DNA of 64,000 nucleotides from Atrina japonica (lineage: Eukaryota > Mollusca > Bivalvia > Pterioida > Pinnidae): positions 2,253,001-2,317,000 of the forward strand of contig BROG01000029.1 of assembly GCA_030159075.1 (NCBI GenBank), given 5' to 3'. The notes under the pieces are model-generated. The model saw nothing but the letters and a program-made list of their open reading frames with translations, was not told the origin of the DNA and made no database searches. Each line of letters opens with the position of its first letter. Within the stretch, counting starts at the first letter, position 1. Below are positions 41,801 to 46,576 of this stretch, in pieces. The position numbers and the translations under genes are program-made.

Positions 41801-44800
41801 TATACTCTATTTCTGGTTTACCAGTAAACAAACAACATGGTGAAAAGCAGTTCACCCACTAGGAAAATGGACATACTTGTACCCCCACAGCACTGTCGTC
41901 ATACTAGTCGCCATTATCGGCTCTGTGATTATGTTACATTGTACGTCTAACTTTAGTGTCAGCCTCTGTCATTATGTTACAGTGTAGTATCGTACTTTAG
42001 TGTCAGCCTTTGTCATGATACAGTCTAACGCCGATTATCTGGATGCAGATTATCTGGATTTTTCACTTGTACAGACAAATGCCATGTCCCCCAATATTTT
42101 TTTTACCAAGGCAAAATTTCGAACATACATTTTGTAAATTCACTGATAAAAGTTTCACAAATCACAAAATGTCTAACCGTGATTGAAAATAGCCACAGAA
42201 CACCAGTCATTCCGTTATTTGTTTTATGGTTGTTTTAATTTTTATTAGGAATATGAGATAAAACATTTACAAACTGTATTACAGCTGGCATACTTCAACA
42301 TTGATGGTCACAAGTGTCGTAACAAGTGTCTGTAAAGAAGATTCAATAATTAAAACTACAACTTCAAAAACATTTCAAATAAATAAATATTTTTCACAAA
42401 TTTACTAAATCAATTTTAATCTTAATTTGTTTTCAAATTGATTAGTGCTATGGGTAAACACGAGCCAAGCATGTGTTACTGACTGTTGGCAAAAATCGAG
42501 CTGTGAGATACGGGCAGGAAAGGTGTAAAAATTATTTCAGAATAATGACACTACCAAGTCATGTAAAATTAAATTTTCTCACCTGTGTAATTTGTTTAAA
42601 AATGATATATTTCATGTACAAAATTAAGGAATTGAAGGCTAGAAACAATAATAGCTATAACAAGCAATTTGATCATTATTCAAACAGTAATGTTCTACAG
42701 GTGCCCCATTTTGGGCCCCATGAAGAAGTTTGTGACAGACCAAAGTGTCAGATTTCTCCAAATCATAATGACTTTTAGGACTAAATATAATGTTAGTGAG
42801 CTAGCACTTACGTGATTTTCCCATTCCATTTAATGAGAGAACAAATGTAGACATAAAATTAACGACATGATGTAGGCTACATGAGGATCTAGATCTTCAC
42901 ATGATTTCATATTAGACTTGCAGTTTAATATGAAGTAAAATTGTGTTTTTTCATACATACATACATGTATGTTAGGTCTGTATTTTACCAGCACAGGCTT
43001 GAAAAATCGCTGTTTTTACTTCTACTCATAAATTAATTAAAAGAACAACATGCCTGTGAAAACATCAGTGTTTCTTCAGTGACATGTTCATTGAGAATGG
43101 CCAGTTTAACACTAACTAAATATTGGATGTACGGACATAATCTAACAATATAATTGATCATTTGGACAACCAATTTTGCGGACTTTTTATGTGTCTCCCA
43201 CTCAGTCCGGATAATCGGTGTTACACTGTATTACATTGTAGTATCTAACTTTAGTGTCAGCCTCTGTCGTTATGTTACATTGTATCGTCTAACTTTAGTG
43301 TCAGCCTCTGTCATTATGTTACATTGTAGTATATAACTCCAGTGTCAGCCTCTGTCATTATGTTACATTGTAGCATCTAACTTTAGTGTCAGCCTCTGTC
43401 GTTATGTTACATTGTATCATCTAACTTTAGTGTCAGCCTCTGTCATTATGTTACATTGTAGTATATAACTCCAGTGTCAGCCTCTGTCATTATGTTACAT
43501 TGTAGCATCTAACTTTAGTGTCAGCCTCTGTCATTATGTTACATTGTAGTATATAACTCCAGTGTTAGCCTCTGTCATTATGTTATATTGTATCGTCTAA
43601 CTTTAGTGTCAGCCTCTGTCGTTATATTACATTGTATCGTCTAACTTTAGTGTCAGCCTCTGTCATTATGTTACATTGTAGCATCTAACTTTAATGTCAG
43701 CCTCTGTCATTATGTTACATTGTAGTATATAACTCCAGTGTCAGCCTCTGTCATTATGTTACATTGTAGTATATAACTCCAGTGTCAGCCTCTGTCATTA
43801 TGTTACATTGTAGCATCTAACTTTAGTGTCAGCCTCTGTCATTATGTTACATTGTAGCATCTAACTTTAGTGTCAGCCTCTATCATTATGTTACATTATA
43901 GTATCTAATTTGAGTGTCAGCCTTTGTCATGTTTTTCATTATTTTTCTTTGTAGCATCTAACGCCAATGTCAGCCTCTGTCAACACTTAGATGAAGAGAA
44001 CTGTCTAATTCGTTTCACCTATGAGTATACTTATAATGCCGAGCTCGTCATTAACGTCTTGAACAGGAAAGGTAAGATTATTTTTTTTTTTTGATCTAAT
44101 GTCAAATAAGTTATGTAGGAAATTGTATACATGAATAAGATTATTCTTGATTGTGAAATACACTGTAAAATGAGATATTTTTGTGCTGATTTTATTATAG
44201 CAAATTTTGTACAAGAACATAAGTGGTCTTAACTTTTATGCGCTGAAGTTGGTCTGTAAATATAATCACAAGTTCCCAGGAAAAAGTGACATATTTTTAC
44301 CCAGTAATTAGTCACATATTTTAACCAGTAAGCAGTCACATATTTTACCCAGTAATTAGTAACATATTTTACCCAGTAATTAGTCACACAAGTAACCCAG
44401 TAATTAGTCACACTTACCCAAGTAATTATCACATAGTCACATATTTAACCCAGTAATTATAGTCACCTATTGAACCAAATAATAAGGTCACACATTTAAC
44501 TAAGTAATTAATCATACATCTAACCCAATAATTATTCACACATTTTACTCAGTAATTAGTCACACATTTAAAAAAGTAATTAGTCACATACTTTCTTTGT
44601 TCAGCACCCCAGATTTATTTATATCATATACATTGTTAAGCACCCGGGGTTTAATATCAGATACCTTTAAAAGTGTTCAGCACCGAGGATTCTTTTGACA
44701 GGTACATTTTAGAGTTTTCAACACCTTCTCATTCACATTTCTCATTTCAGAGTGTCAACCACCACCACCAGAAGCTCTTACCCTTGGTCTCAGTATTTCT

Positions 44801-45346
44801 GGAGCCATATTTGCCGTTGGATTTCTTTTACTCATAATATGGAAGTTACTGACGATGTTGTATGATAGCATGGAATTCTCACGCTTTGAAGTAGAAATTA
44901 AGAATCCAGCTTGGGATAGGGTAAGTCAATATTCTTGTCATTGATATACAGCTTGAGTCAGGGTAAGATGTTGTCATAATGTTGAGTGTAAGCTCAATAC
45001 TAGTTTTTGCATGGGTCGGTGCTCAGCTGATAGTTATATAAAATGGAGACGCCATGGAAATATTCCCCATGTTCATTTATTGTTCAATCTATTACTTATA
45101 GTTTATCTATAAAGTTGTGTAACCACAGTAGGCTATTGTCTATTGTTCATGTTCCTCTTTGTTTTCATTGTAGTGAAAAATGGGTAAAATAGCAGTGACA
45201 GCTATGAAAGTTTTCTTTTTTTTTCATATTTAAATTCATTTCATTTACAGCAAGAAAACCCAATTTATAAGGATTGCGTGACGAAATACCAGAACCCAGT
45301 CCATGAAACGGGCTTCAACCAAAATGGAATGGAAAAAATGGAATAG
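530..45346 (+). CDS. Integrin beta subunit gene, 5'-partial, 21 exons seen (gene-level entry)
   Basis: This is the beta chain of an integrin, a plasma-membrane adhesion receptor that pairs with an alpha chain, binds extracellular ligand through its beta-I domain and binds talin/kindlin through its tail. Twenty exons bounded by AG/GT sites join without a phase conflict into 751 codons; each is listed below. Domains in order: PSI end and hybrid strand (530-4987), beta-I (6502 to about 27589), hybrid (27507-31033), PSI last cysteine plus four EGF modules (31003-39221), beta-tail (40854-44071), transmembrane and juxtamembrane (44751-44920), NPxY tail (45251-45346). A full-length beta is usually near 770-800 residues, so perhaps 40-60 residues (signal peptide, early PSI) lie left of the window. 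Metal-site residues are partly changed (ADMIDAS) and the distal NPxY is NPVH. One exon has an alternative copy. Orthology to a named vertebrate beta cannot be decided here. Confidence 0.95.
893..1094 (+). repeat. tRNA-derived SINE, family A
   Basis: The head 'gattgcttagagcatcgcgc' and 'tgtttgagcc' resemble A- and B-box sequence; the body 'gaacctaagctgatttttgt' and the tail 'ggcgtaaaacag ... aaatcaaatc' recur at 3150, 6921 (minus), 49682, 50093 and 61820 (minus). Confidence 0.75.
3150..3310 (+). repeat. tRNA-derived SINE, family A (nested copy)
   Basis: It contains 'gagtggttacagcattgggc', 'ggtgcgaacc' (B-box like) and 'actgatgtttgtgagaaagt', matching the copy at 893-1094. It lies inside the TTA-flanked DNA element. 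Confidence 0.7.
3872..4049. repeat. Short foldback repeat (cagcgaaacctcactattaag)
   Basis: It opens 'tacagcgaaacctcact', repeats gtggtct/gaggtggtct internally in both directions and ends 'tccactgta'. It resembles small TACAG-ended MITEs; boundaries are approximate. Confidence 0.45.
4906..4987 (+). CDS. Integrin beta exon: hybrid-domain first strands
   Basis: This 82-base exon (phase 0 to 1) follows 'tcttccacag' and precedes 'gtaagt'. It encodes [19 protein letters not shown] and HVKVYLVP, the usual 'I-x-P-Q' and 'L-R-P' strand that leads into the beta-I domain of integrin beta chains. Confidence 0.92.
5803..6051. mobile_element. Foldback MITE with about 80-base arms
   Basis: The arms starting with cagtaaacacactctaaatt are nearly perfect inverted copies through 'ttcggcctttat' and 'gacaatatctgtaaaa', separated by about 80 bases. 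A long hairpin of this type is a typical foldback element. It overlaps an open frame starting at 6016 that is not a gene. Confidence 0.8.
6502..6642 (+). CDS. Integrin beta exon: beta-I domain start with MIDAS loop
   Basis: This 141-base exon (phase 1 to 1) encodes [18 protein letters not shown] followed by the metal-site loop [10 protein letters not shown]. The canonical beta-chain loop is D-x-S-x-S-M-K-D-D-L. The first Asp and Ser are kept, the third MIDAS residue is Thr, and the two Asp that normally make ADMIDAS are Asn and Leu. Helix length is unchanged (36 residues from the Asp to the next G-x-G, as in human beta1), so this is substitution, not a mis-drawn exon. Confidence 0.95.
6694..6925. 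repeat. GT-rich microsatellite/minisatellite
   Basis: Degenerate (TG)n with 'tgtgtgggtgtgtgttt' units. Long open frames on both strands here are simple-sequence artefacts. It begins about 50 bases after the donor of the beta exon ending at 6642. Confidence 0.9.
6926..7150 (-). repeat. tRNA-derived SINE, family A (minus)
   Basis: Reverse-strand copy: 'gcttaggtttcaacc' B-box-like, 'atcatattttaaaccatgac', 'gatgctccaaccacttgatc' correspond to the plus copies. Confidence 0.65.
7255..7351 (+). CDS. Integrin beta exon: beta-I strand B
   Basis: This 97-base exon (phase 1 to 2) encodes [20 protein letters not shown], then [13 protein letters not shown]. It corresponds to the 'R-I-G-F-G-x-F-V-D/E-K' segment of beta-I domains; the Asp of 'MDK' aligns with the SyMBS Asp. 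Its donor is shared by the two alternative downstream exons. Confidence 0.93.
7476..7618. mobile_element. Small foldback element (acagttattgcctgg)
   Basis: The left arm 'acagttattg ... caacagatgatttgttggac' and the right arm 'gtccaacagatcatctgtta ... ataactgt' are inverted copies. No coding content. Confidence 0.65.
8977..12079. repeat. Composite 'agctcacctgg' repeat, three nested or tandem copies
   Basis: Three left ends 'tagctcacctggc' occur at about 8976, 9923 and 11260, each followed by 'tccgtcgtc' and 'tctcctctgaaaccact'. One right end, 'accaggtgagcgatacaggc' then 'gagcctcttgtt', closes it; GCTCACCTGG and CCAGGTGAGC are inverted. Internal 60-90 base units repeat several times. It fills the middle of the 5.4 kb intron before exon A. 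Such elements are common in mollusc DNA (knowledge of the type, not a search). Confidence 0.75.
10863..11020 (+). pseudogene. Decayed LINE reverse-transcriptase fragment
   Basis: The frame reads [20 protein letters not shown] then [13 protein letters not shown], and after a frameshift [17 protein letters not shown]. This is the C-terminal 'L-F-D-x-x-V-x-P-x-L-x-Y-G-x-E-x-W' stretch of non-LTR retrotransposon polyproteins. It is broken and short; the clade cannot be told. Confidence 0.7.
12300..12740. repeat. 45-base minisatellite made of the exon A acceptor
   Basis: About ten units of 'tctacaagattaatgttttt' + 'atacaaatgacaaaatattt' + 'ttcag'. Each unit carries a T-rich tract and AG. The last unit is the true acceptor, and the first 32 bases of the exon (cttaaaagatccatgttata...) resemble the start of the unit. 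Confidence 0.9.
12725..12827 (+). CDS. Integrin beta alternative exon A: specificity-determining loop
   Basis: This 103-base exon (phase 2 to 0) encodes [15 protein letters not shown] and then [20 protein letters not shown]. It aligns with the N-P-C-(x)6-8-C loop and the following 'Y-K-x-x-L-x-L-T' helix of beta-I domains. Eight residues separate the two cysteines. The acceptor is the last member of a tandem array of near-identical acceptors. A second version of the exon lies 1.7 kb downstream; including both would shift the frame. Confidence 0.93.
12860..13290. repeat. 44-base minisatellite between exons A and B
   Basis: About eight units with 'tttatttgcagtgctttttt' and 'gcattagtttt'. Each contains a T-rich run before CAG, so they look like decoy acceptors. 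Confidence 0.85.
13865..14390. repeat. 32-base minisatellite between exons A and B
   Basis: About 16 imperfect units of 'ggtaacacattcacatgttt' + 'atatgtctcaaa'. Many units carry 'aaaggtaac', a donor-like string. Confidence 0.85.
14567..14663 (+). CDS. Integrin beta alternative exon B: second version of the specificity loop
   Basis: This 97-base exon has the same phases (2 to 0) as exon A, acceptor 'cactatttcag' and donor 'gtaaga'. It encodes [12 protein letters not shown] and then [20 protein letters not shown], homologous to exon A along its whole length (shared P-C, C, P-Y-S-x-I-H-x-L-S-L-x-R). The cysteine loop has six residues between cysteines, as in vertebrate beta3. It is a real coding alternative, not debris: no stop, intact splice sites, matched phases. 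Usage needs transcript data. Confidence 0.88.
15087..15951. mobile_element. Inverted-end element, copy 1 (TACGAGTTGA ends)
   Basis: The ends TACGAGTTGA and TCAACTCGTA are inverted. The 865-base interior is about 90% identical by eye to 35815-36674, but the flanks differ, so it moved. No transposase is seen; it is non-autonomous. Confidence 0.7.
16298..16790. repeat. TGTC/TGTG simple repeat (tctgtcagtgtg)
   Basis: A long degenerate array of 'tctgtcagtgtg' and 'tctgtctgtcag'. The 134-codon open frame at 16272-16676 is cysteine/serine/valine simple sequence, not a gene. Confidence 0.9.
16851..17305 (-). mobile_element. AGGGAACTT-ended MITE with tRNA-like core, copy 1
   Basis: The ends TACAATAGGGAACTTTTGAG and its inverted partner at 17280-17305 are about 35 bases long. 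Inside, on the minus strand, 'agccccattagcgcaattgg' and 'gtgagtttgattccc' look like tRNA A- and B-boxes. The same element lies inverted at 51811-52267. Confidence 0.7.
17731..17822. repeat. (TA)n microsatellite
   Basis: About 45 TA units with one interruption. Confidence 0.95.
18228..18520 (+). repeat. SINE family B, 3' part, split by a MITE
   Basis: 'ttaaaaccgaggtcctg' is followed by a MITE and then resumes 'ccctcattgcattgggttaa ... aggtcaaaatttg ... gtaaaacatcaattaac', the body and tail of the family seen at 25345, 39295 and 57275. Confidence 0.6.
18258..18402. mobile_element. Foldback MITE 'gggcctgttttacaaaa', nested in a SINE
   Basis: The ends GGGCCTGTTTTACAAAA and TTTGTAAAAGAACCC are inverted; 'agtcttaaatcctaactttt' and 'gacttaggatttaggactta' form inner arms. 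A second copy lies at 18558-18705. Confidence 0.75.
18558..18705. mobile_element. Foldback MITE, second copy
   Basis: The ends 'gggacccattttacgaaa' and 'tttttgtaaaacaagtccc'; its interior is close to the copy at 18258. More decayed relatives are visible at about 34480-34595 and 39855-40135. Confidence 0.75.
19027..19113 (+). CDS. Integrin beta exon: SyMBS loop (NLDKPEG)
   Basis: This 29-codon exon (phase 0 to 0) contains N-L-D-K-P-E-G followed by [12 protein letters not shown]. It matches the conserved N-x-D-x-P-E-G-G-F-D-A-I-M-Q element. The Asn, Asp, Pro and Glu that bind the synergistic calcium, and the Glu that completes MIDAS, are all present. Confidence 0.95.
19738..20770. repeat. 55-base minisatellite, about 19 units
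   Basis: Unit 'tgtataaacgttctacatgt' + 'atatatgatctgggccagtc' + 'tgtacaagtatgtag'. Unit variants (ggcc/ggtc, tagtgta/tactgtg) alternate in blocks. Open frames here are repeat translations. Confidence 0.95.
21130..21213 (+). CDS. Integrin beta exon: beta-I central strand
   Basis: This 28-codon exon (phase 0 to 0) encodes [20 protein letters not shown] and FHQAGDGR. It matches the 'I-G-W-R-N ... L-L-V-F-x-T-D-A' segment; the Asp of 'ATD' is the beta-I residue shared by MIDAS/ADMIDAS. Confidence 0.95.
22118..22523. mobile_element. MITE with perfect 20-base ends GGGCCCGAAGTCACCAAATT, copy 1
   Basis: The right end is the exact inverse of the left over 20 bases. The interior is 406 bases in all, AT-rich and non-coding. 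A diverged copy lies at 50408-50757. Confidence 0.85.
22849..22926 (+). CDS. Integrin beta exon: LAGI-x-x-PNDG segment
   Basis: This 26-codon exon (phase 0 to 0) encodes [20 protein letters not shown] and SRAETQ. It is the highly conserved 'L-x-G-I-x-x-P-N-D-G-x-C-H-L' stretch of integrin beta chains. Confidence 0.96.
23690..24600. repeat. About 90-base minisatellite upstream of a beta-I exon
   Basis: About ten units containing 'gagctcacatgagccagagg' and 'cttcacagtcagatg'. A 95-codon minus frame (24352-24639) is a translation of it and overlaps the acceptor side of the beta exon; it is not a gene. Confidence 0.85.
24644..24859 (+). CDS. Integrin beta exon: beta-I C-terminal half
   Basis: This 72-codon exon (phase 0 to 0) starts [20 protein letters not shown] and continues [20 protein letters not shown]. 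It matches 'D-Y-P-S-(x)n-L-x-x-N-x-I-x-x-I-F-A-V-T' and the following helix of the beta-I domain. It contains [17 protein letters not shown], the last beta-I helix. Confidence 0.95.
24905..24985. repeat. Small hairpin repeat just after a beta exon
   Basis: 'gattcttgaatgacaaacc' and 'ggtttgtcattcaagaattt' are inverted with a 15-base loop; arms extend to about 35 bases with mismatches. Confidence 0.7.
25345..25655 (+). repeat. SINE family B, near full-length
   Basis: A tRNA-like head 'ggttcagtagtagagtgttg' and 'gggttagattccc', body 'aaaggaccctcactgcaatg', tail 'gggatgttaaacaacaatc'. It matches copies at 39295 and 57275. Confidence 0.75.
26280..27040. repeat. 42-base minisatellite, about 18 units
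   Basis: Unit 'gatgatatcaaggttatagc' + 'tgcagatattttatatactg' + 'aa'. Because 42 is a multiple of three, one minus frame stays open for 238 codons with a 14-residue repeat; it is an artefact with no start context or homology. Confidence 0.95.
27507..27589 (+). CDS. Integrin beta exon: return to hybrid domain
   Basis: This 83-base exon (phase 0 to 2) encodes [20 protein letters not shown] and ILLSACYS. It corresponds to the 'I-x-S-x-V-x-L-x-x-x-x-x-x-x-x-x-x-L-x-F-x-A-x-C' hybrid strand after the beta-I domain. Confidence 0.9.
28130..30225. repeat. 26-base satellite array, about 80 units
   Basis: Unit 'gtgattgacaagatatagta' + 'tctcag', with higher-order blocks repeated (tttctcag and tctcaag variants recur in the same order). 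The right flank 'gggcctcttgtt' equals the right end of the 'agctcacctgg' element, so it may have grown inside one. It sits in the 2.9 kb intron before the short hybrid exon. Confidence 0.95.
30376..30412. repeat. Poly-C/poly-A run
   Basis: About 17 C followed by about 19 A, 75 bases before a beta acceptor. Length is likely to be unreliable in the assembly. Confidence 0.9.
30487..30538 (+). CDS. Integrin beta exon: short hybrid-domain exon
   Basis: This 52-base exon (phase 2 to 0) encodes [17 protein letters not shown]. It fits the short variable segment with one Cys ahead of the 'V-x-F-x-V-x-I' strand. The phase fit on both sides supports it despite its size. Confidence 0.85.
30881..31033 (+). 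CDS. Integrin beta exon: hybrid end and C-D-C-x-C
   Basis: This 51-codon exon (phase 0 to 0) encodes [20 protein letters not shown] and ends [13 protein letters not shown]. It matches 'F-x-V-x-I-x-x-x-x-C-P ... V-x-C-x-C-x-C' leading to the last PSI cysteine and EGF-1. Its 3' end and donor have been duplicated four more times in tandem just downstream; the copies hit stop codons, so the first donor is the productive one. Confidence 0.94.
31004..31300. repeat. 61-base tandem copies of an exon end and its donor
   Basis: The exon end 'gactgtgattgtcagctacc' + 'acctgaggca' + gtaagt recurs as four further copies. Three keep GTAAGT, and the last has GTTAGT. Confidence 0.9.
31330..31632 (+). repeat. 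SINE family B, decayed copy
   Basis: 'caggtttgattcccaagac' (B-box like), 'gaccctcactgatatggcat' and 'gtgagacattcttgatggga' match the family; the tail is lost. Confidence 0.55.
31895..32430. repeat. About 49-base minisatellite before the EGF-1 exon
   Basis: About eleven units of 'ttagaaatgtcctgtgttct' + 'tggaccatgtactttggtct' + 'gtagttcat'. Confidence 0.9.
32483..32616 (+). CDS. Integrin beta exon: EGF-1
   Basis: This 134-base exon (phase 0 to 2) encodes [26 protein letters not shown], the signature of integrin EGF-1 ('G-x-G-x-x-x-C-G-x-C-x-C-x-x-G-W'). Confidence 0.96.
32880..33640. repeat. Minisatellite with 'agtgacagaactatgtcaga' units
   Basis: About 14 units of 46-60 bases containing 'agaagctgtacactg'. 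The frame at 33126-33353 ([14 protein letters not shown] repeats) is a translation of it. Confidence 0.9.
34130..34272 (+). CDS. Integrin beta exon: EGF-2
   Basis: This 143-base exon (phase 2 to 1) encodes [20 protein letters not shown] then [20 protein letters not shown]. Cysteine spacing is that of an integrin EGF module; NKTL is a possible N-glycosylation site. Confidence 0.95.
35195..35805. repeat. 51-base minisatellite
   Basis: About twelve units of 'gaagaaactacaactttaat' + 'gtcatgactatctattgtac' + 'ataaataatat'. It abuts the mobile element at 35815. Confidence 0.9.
35815..36674. mobile_element. Inverted-end element, copy 2
   Basis: Same interior as 15087-15951; ends 'aagttgatggaacatcaa' and 'gattgccatcaactcata' are inverted around AGTTGATGG. 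It ends about 60 bases before the acceptor of the exon at 36735. Confidence 0.7.
36735..36838 (+). CDS. Integrin beta exon: EGF-2/EGF-3
   Basis: This 104-base exon (phase 1 to 0) encodes [20 protein letters not shown] then [15 protein letters not shown]. The last 36 coding bases and the GTAGGT donor start a 68-base tandem repeat. A mobile element copy ends only about 60 bases before its acceptor. Confidence 0.94.
36803..37205. repeat. 68-base tandem copies of an exon end and its donor
   Basis: Six units: 'ccaatcagtacagaattatg' + 'tcaggacaccaatgggg' + 'taggtaactgatgattgaca'. The first unit is the real exon end ([12 protein letters not shown]) and donor. Confidence 0.93.
37770..38200. mobile_element. 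MITE with 'taccgtaaattgtaatattt' ends
   Basis: The left end 'taccgtaaattgtaatattttggc' region is inverted at 'gccaaaatatcccaatttac' + 'tgta'. Interior is 431 bases, non-coding. Confidence 0.75.
38205..39134. repeat. About 38-base minisatellite made of the EGF-4 acceptor
   Basis: About 24 units of 'gtatttgacagactctgagc' + 'taaatatagatctgttgt'. The last 'gtatttgacag' is the true acceptor, and early units read 'gacagactctttgtt', equal to the first ten coding bases. Confidence 0.92.
39135..39221 (+). CDS. Integrin beta exon: EGF-4
   Basis: This 29-codon exon (phase 0 to 0) encodes [20 protein letters not shown] then RGETCQTCI, the last EGF module. Its acceptor ('gtatttgacag' then 'actct') is the final unit of a roughly 0.9 kb array carrying the same acceptor over and over. 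Confidence 0.94.
39295..39580 (+). repeat. SINE family B, near full-length
   Basis: 'cagtcggtagcatgcttgcc' and 'gagtttcagtcc' look like tRNA boxes; 'tgacgtctccatataagtga' and 'gggacgttaaacaacaat' then poly-A close it. It is in the intron just after EGF-4. Confidence 0.8.
40337..40535. repeat. About 100-base tandem duplication
   Basis: Two units share 'gtgaatat(c/t)aactttt', 'ggaatcttatt' and 'tatacacctggcagttggtg'. Confidence 0.75.
40854..40983 (+). CDS. Integrin beta exon: beta-tail domain, first part
   Basis: This 130-base exon (phase 0 to 1) encodes [20 protein letters not shown], then [20 protein letters not shown] and QSS. It matches 'C-x-x-x-C-x-x-x-x-x-C-V-E-C-x-x-F-x-x-G' at the start of the beta-tail domain. 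The acceptor polypyrimidine tract is weak ('cttttgtattgaag'). Confidence 0.92.
41928..42018. repeat. Left piece of the 44-base array (split by a transposon)
   Basis: Two units of 'ctaactttagtgtcagcctc' + 'tgtcattatgttacagtgta', identical in type to the array at 43231-43954. Confidence 0.85.
42021..43228. mobile_element. Pogo/Tigger-like non-autonomous DNA transposon
   Basis: The left end CAGTCTAACGCCGATTATCT and the right end (AGATAATCGG-like inverse, ...GGTGTTACACTG) match over 20 of 23 bases as inverted repeats, with TA on both flanks. CAG...CTG ends, 'gattatccgga'-type termini and a TA duplication are typical of pogo/Tigger. The only open frame (42473-42778) does not resemble a DDE transposase. 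Confidence 0.75.
43231..43954. repeat. 44-base minisatellite made of the beta-tail exon acceptor
   Basis: About 16 units of 'catctaactttagtgtcagc' + 'ctctgtcattatgttacatt' + 'gtag'. The following exon opens 'catctaacgccaatgtcagc' + 'ctctgtcaa', so the array unit is exon start plus acceptor. Confidence 0.95.
43955..44071 (+). CDS. Integrin beta exon: beta-tail domain, second part
   Basis: This 117-base exon (phase 1 to 1) encodes [20 protein letters not shown] then [18 protein letters not shown]. It matches 'C-x-x-x-x-x-x-x-C-x-x-x-F-x-Y' of the beta-tail. Its first 30 or so coding bases plus the acceptor are the repeat unit of the array immediately upstream. Confidence 0.94.
44270..44600. 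repeat. 25-base minisatellite (agtcacatattttacccagtaatt)
   Basis: About 13 degenerate units in the intron before the transmembrane exon. The minus frame at 44229-44432 is its translation. Confidence 0.85.
44751..44920 (+). CDS. Integrin beta exon: transmembrane helix and juxtamembrane tail
   Basis: This 170-base exon (phase 1 to 0) encodes [20 protein letters not shown], a hydrophobic helix through [11 protein letters not shown], then [16 protein letters not shown] and ...NPAWDR. The K-L-L after the helix and the 'H-D-x-x-E-F-x-x-F-E' motif (here [10 protein letters not shown]) are conserved; the Asp is the partner of the alpha-chain GFFxR Arg. Confidence 0.96.
45251..45346 (+). CDS. Integrin beta terminal exon: NPIY and NPVH tail
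   Basis: Thirty-one codons and a TAG. It reads [20 protein letters not shown] then [11 protein letters not shown]. The membrane-proximal NPxY (talin/PTB site, with Trp eight residues before the NP) is intact. The distal motif has His in place of Tyr, and the tail extends 13 residues past it. Confidence 0.95.
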   Translation, partial: QENPIYKDCVTKYQNPVHETGFNQNGMEKME

Positions 45347-45612
45347 AACGATCAGAAGAATACAAATGCTTTCAATTTAGCTAAAAAGCATGGTATATTA
45401 ATTTTATCATATATTTCATTGTAATGGAATGGAAAAGTAAAACAGGATTGAAACAATTATAAGACCACAAAGGGTTTTATGTAAACATTATTGTTAAGGA
45501 ATAACATATTTTGACCAATAACAGTATATTTGAGAAAAAGTTTATGTTTAATTAATATCAAGAATATTTTAGTGTTATTCTCTCAAGGAAAATTTGTTCC
45601 ATAATTGCGATG

Positions 45613-45618
45613 AATAAA
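45613..45618 (+). promoter_or_regulatory. Candidate polyadenylation signal of the integrin beta gene
   Basis: An AATAAA lies 267 bases after the stop codon. It is the first canonical hexamer downstream; use is not shown. Confidence 0.35.
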
Positions 45619-45640
45619 CTAAGTATTATTATGCCAGTAA

Positions 45641-45641
<1 letters not shown>

Positions 45642-45718
<77 letters not shown>
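45642..45718. repeat. (TA)n microsatellite in the beta 3' region
   Basis: About 38 TA units, 25 bases after the candidate poly(A) signal. Confidence 0.95.
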
Positions 45719-45720
<2 letters not shown>

Positions 45721-46358
45721 TTTAAGATTCTTTGTAAGAATCGACATGGATATAGAGATTTAATTTGTTCCAATGTATGTAAAAATGGCCTGAACAAACT
45801 TATAATTCCAGGAAAGGTGTAATATGTGTATATGCTGTTAATTTTTGTACAAATTTTAAGCTTCATCTGGACGTTTTGACATTTATGTACATGTGTATGC
45901 TATCGGTCACTCATTGTAATTGATTTCTATTGTAGCAATATGGACACCTTATATGTCATATATTTATCAAATGATGTTTTTTTTCTTTGCAATGTAAATA
46001 TTTTTTAAAATTCCATTTGCTTTTATATATATTAAACTCAATCATGTTGATTCTATTTTTTTTTCGATTTGTCATATAATATGTGTTCTTGCTATTTATT
46101 TTGTACAGGCACGTGGTGATTGTGTATTATTGGTTTATGTAATAGTATTATATTTGAGATTTGATTTTAAGATATAACAATAACTTTATATCTTCAGATT
46201 TGTAACTTAAACATATTCTAATGTTGAAAGCACAATGGACACTGTCTCAAAGGTTTGGCATGGAGGATACGCCATTGAAATGCTTGTTGCAAGTCACAGT
46301 GCTTGTGATGTTGTTCAGGTTTAGTTTGCTCAATTTACCTTGATATTTTACAGTCTCC

Positions 46359-46576
46359 TTAACTAATCAACCCCTGTGGTCACATTTAGACTCGCCCAAA
46401 TCAATAGATGGTATGGTCTGCAGTCCTAATTTAAGAGTGAACATAGGAATTAATATTGGAAGTAAAATTATTGTAAAATTTGGATTCCATATCATATACT
46501 CCTAAAAACTATCAGTGGTCTTTACCATTCTTTGTAATGGGCGAGTTTAAATGTGGATACAGGGGCGATGAGTTAA
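46359..46576. mobile_element. MITE with about 40-base inverted ends (ttaactaatcaacccctgt)
   Basis: The left end ttaactaatcaacccctgtg...tttagactcgccca and the right end tgggcgagtttaaatgtgga...aggggcgatgagttaa are inverted copies with few mismatches. Confidence 0.75.

Noticed and set aside
42473..42778. Transposase candidate inside the pogo-like element
   Set aside because: 101 codons with no DDE or helix-turn-helix features that can be recognised; the element looks non-autonomous.
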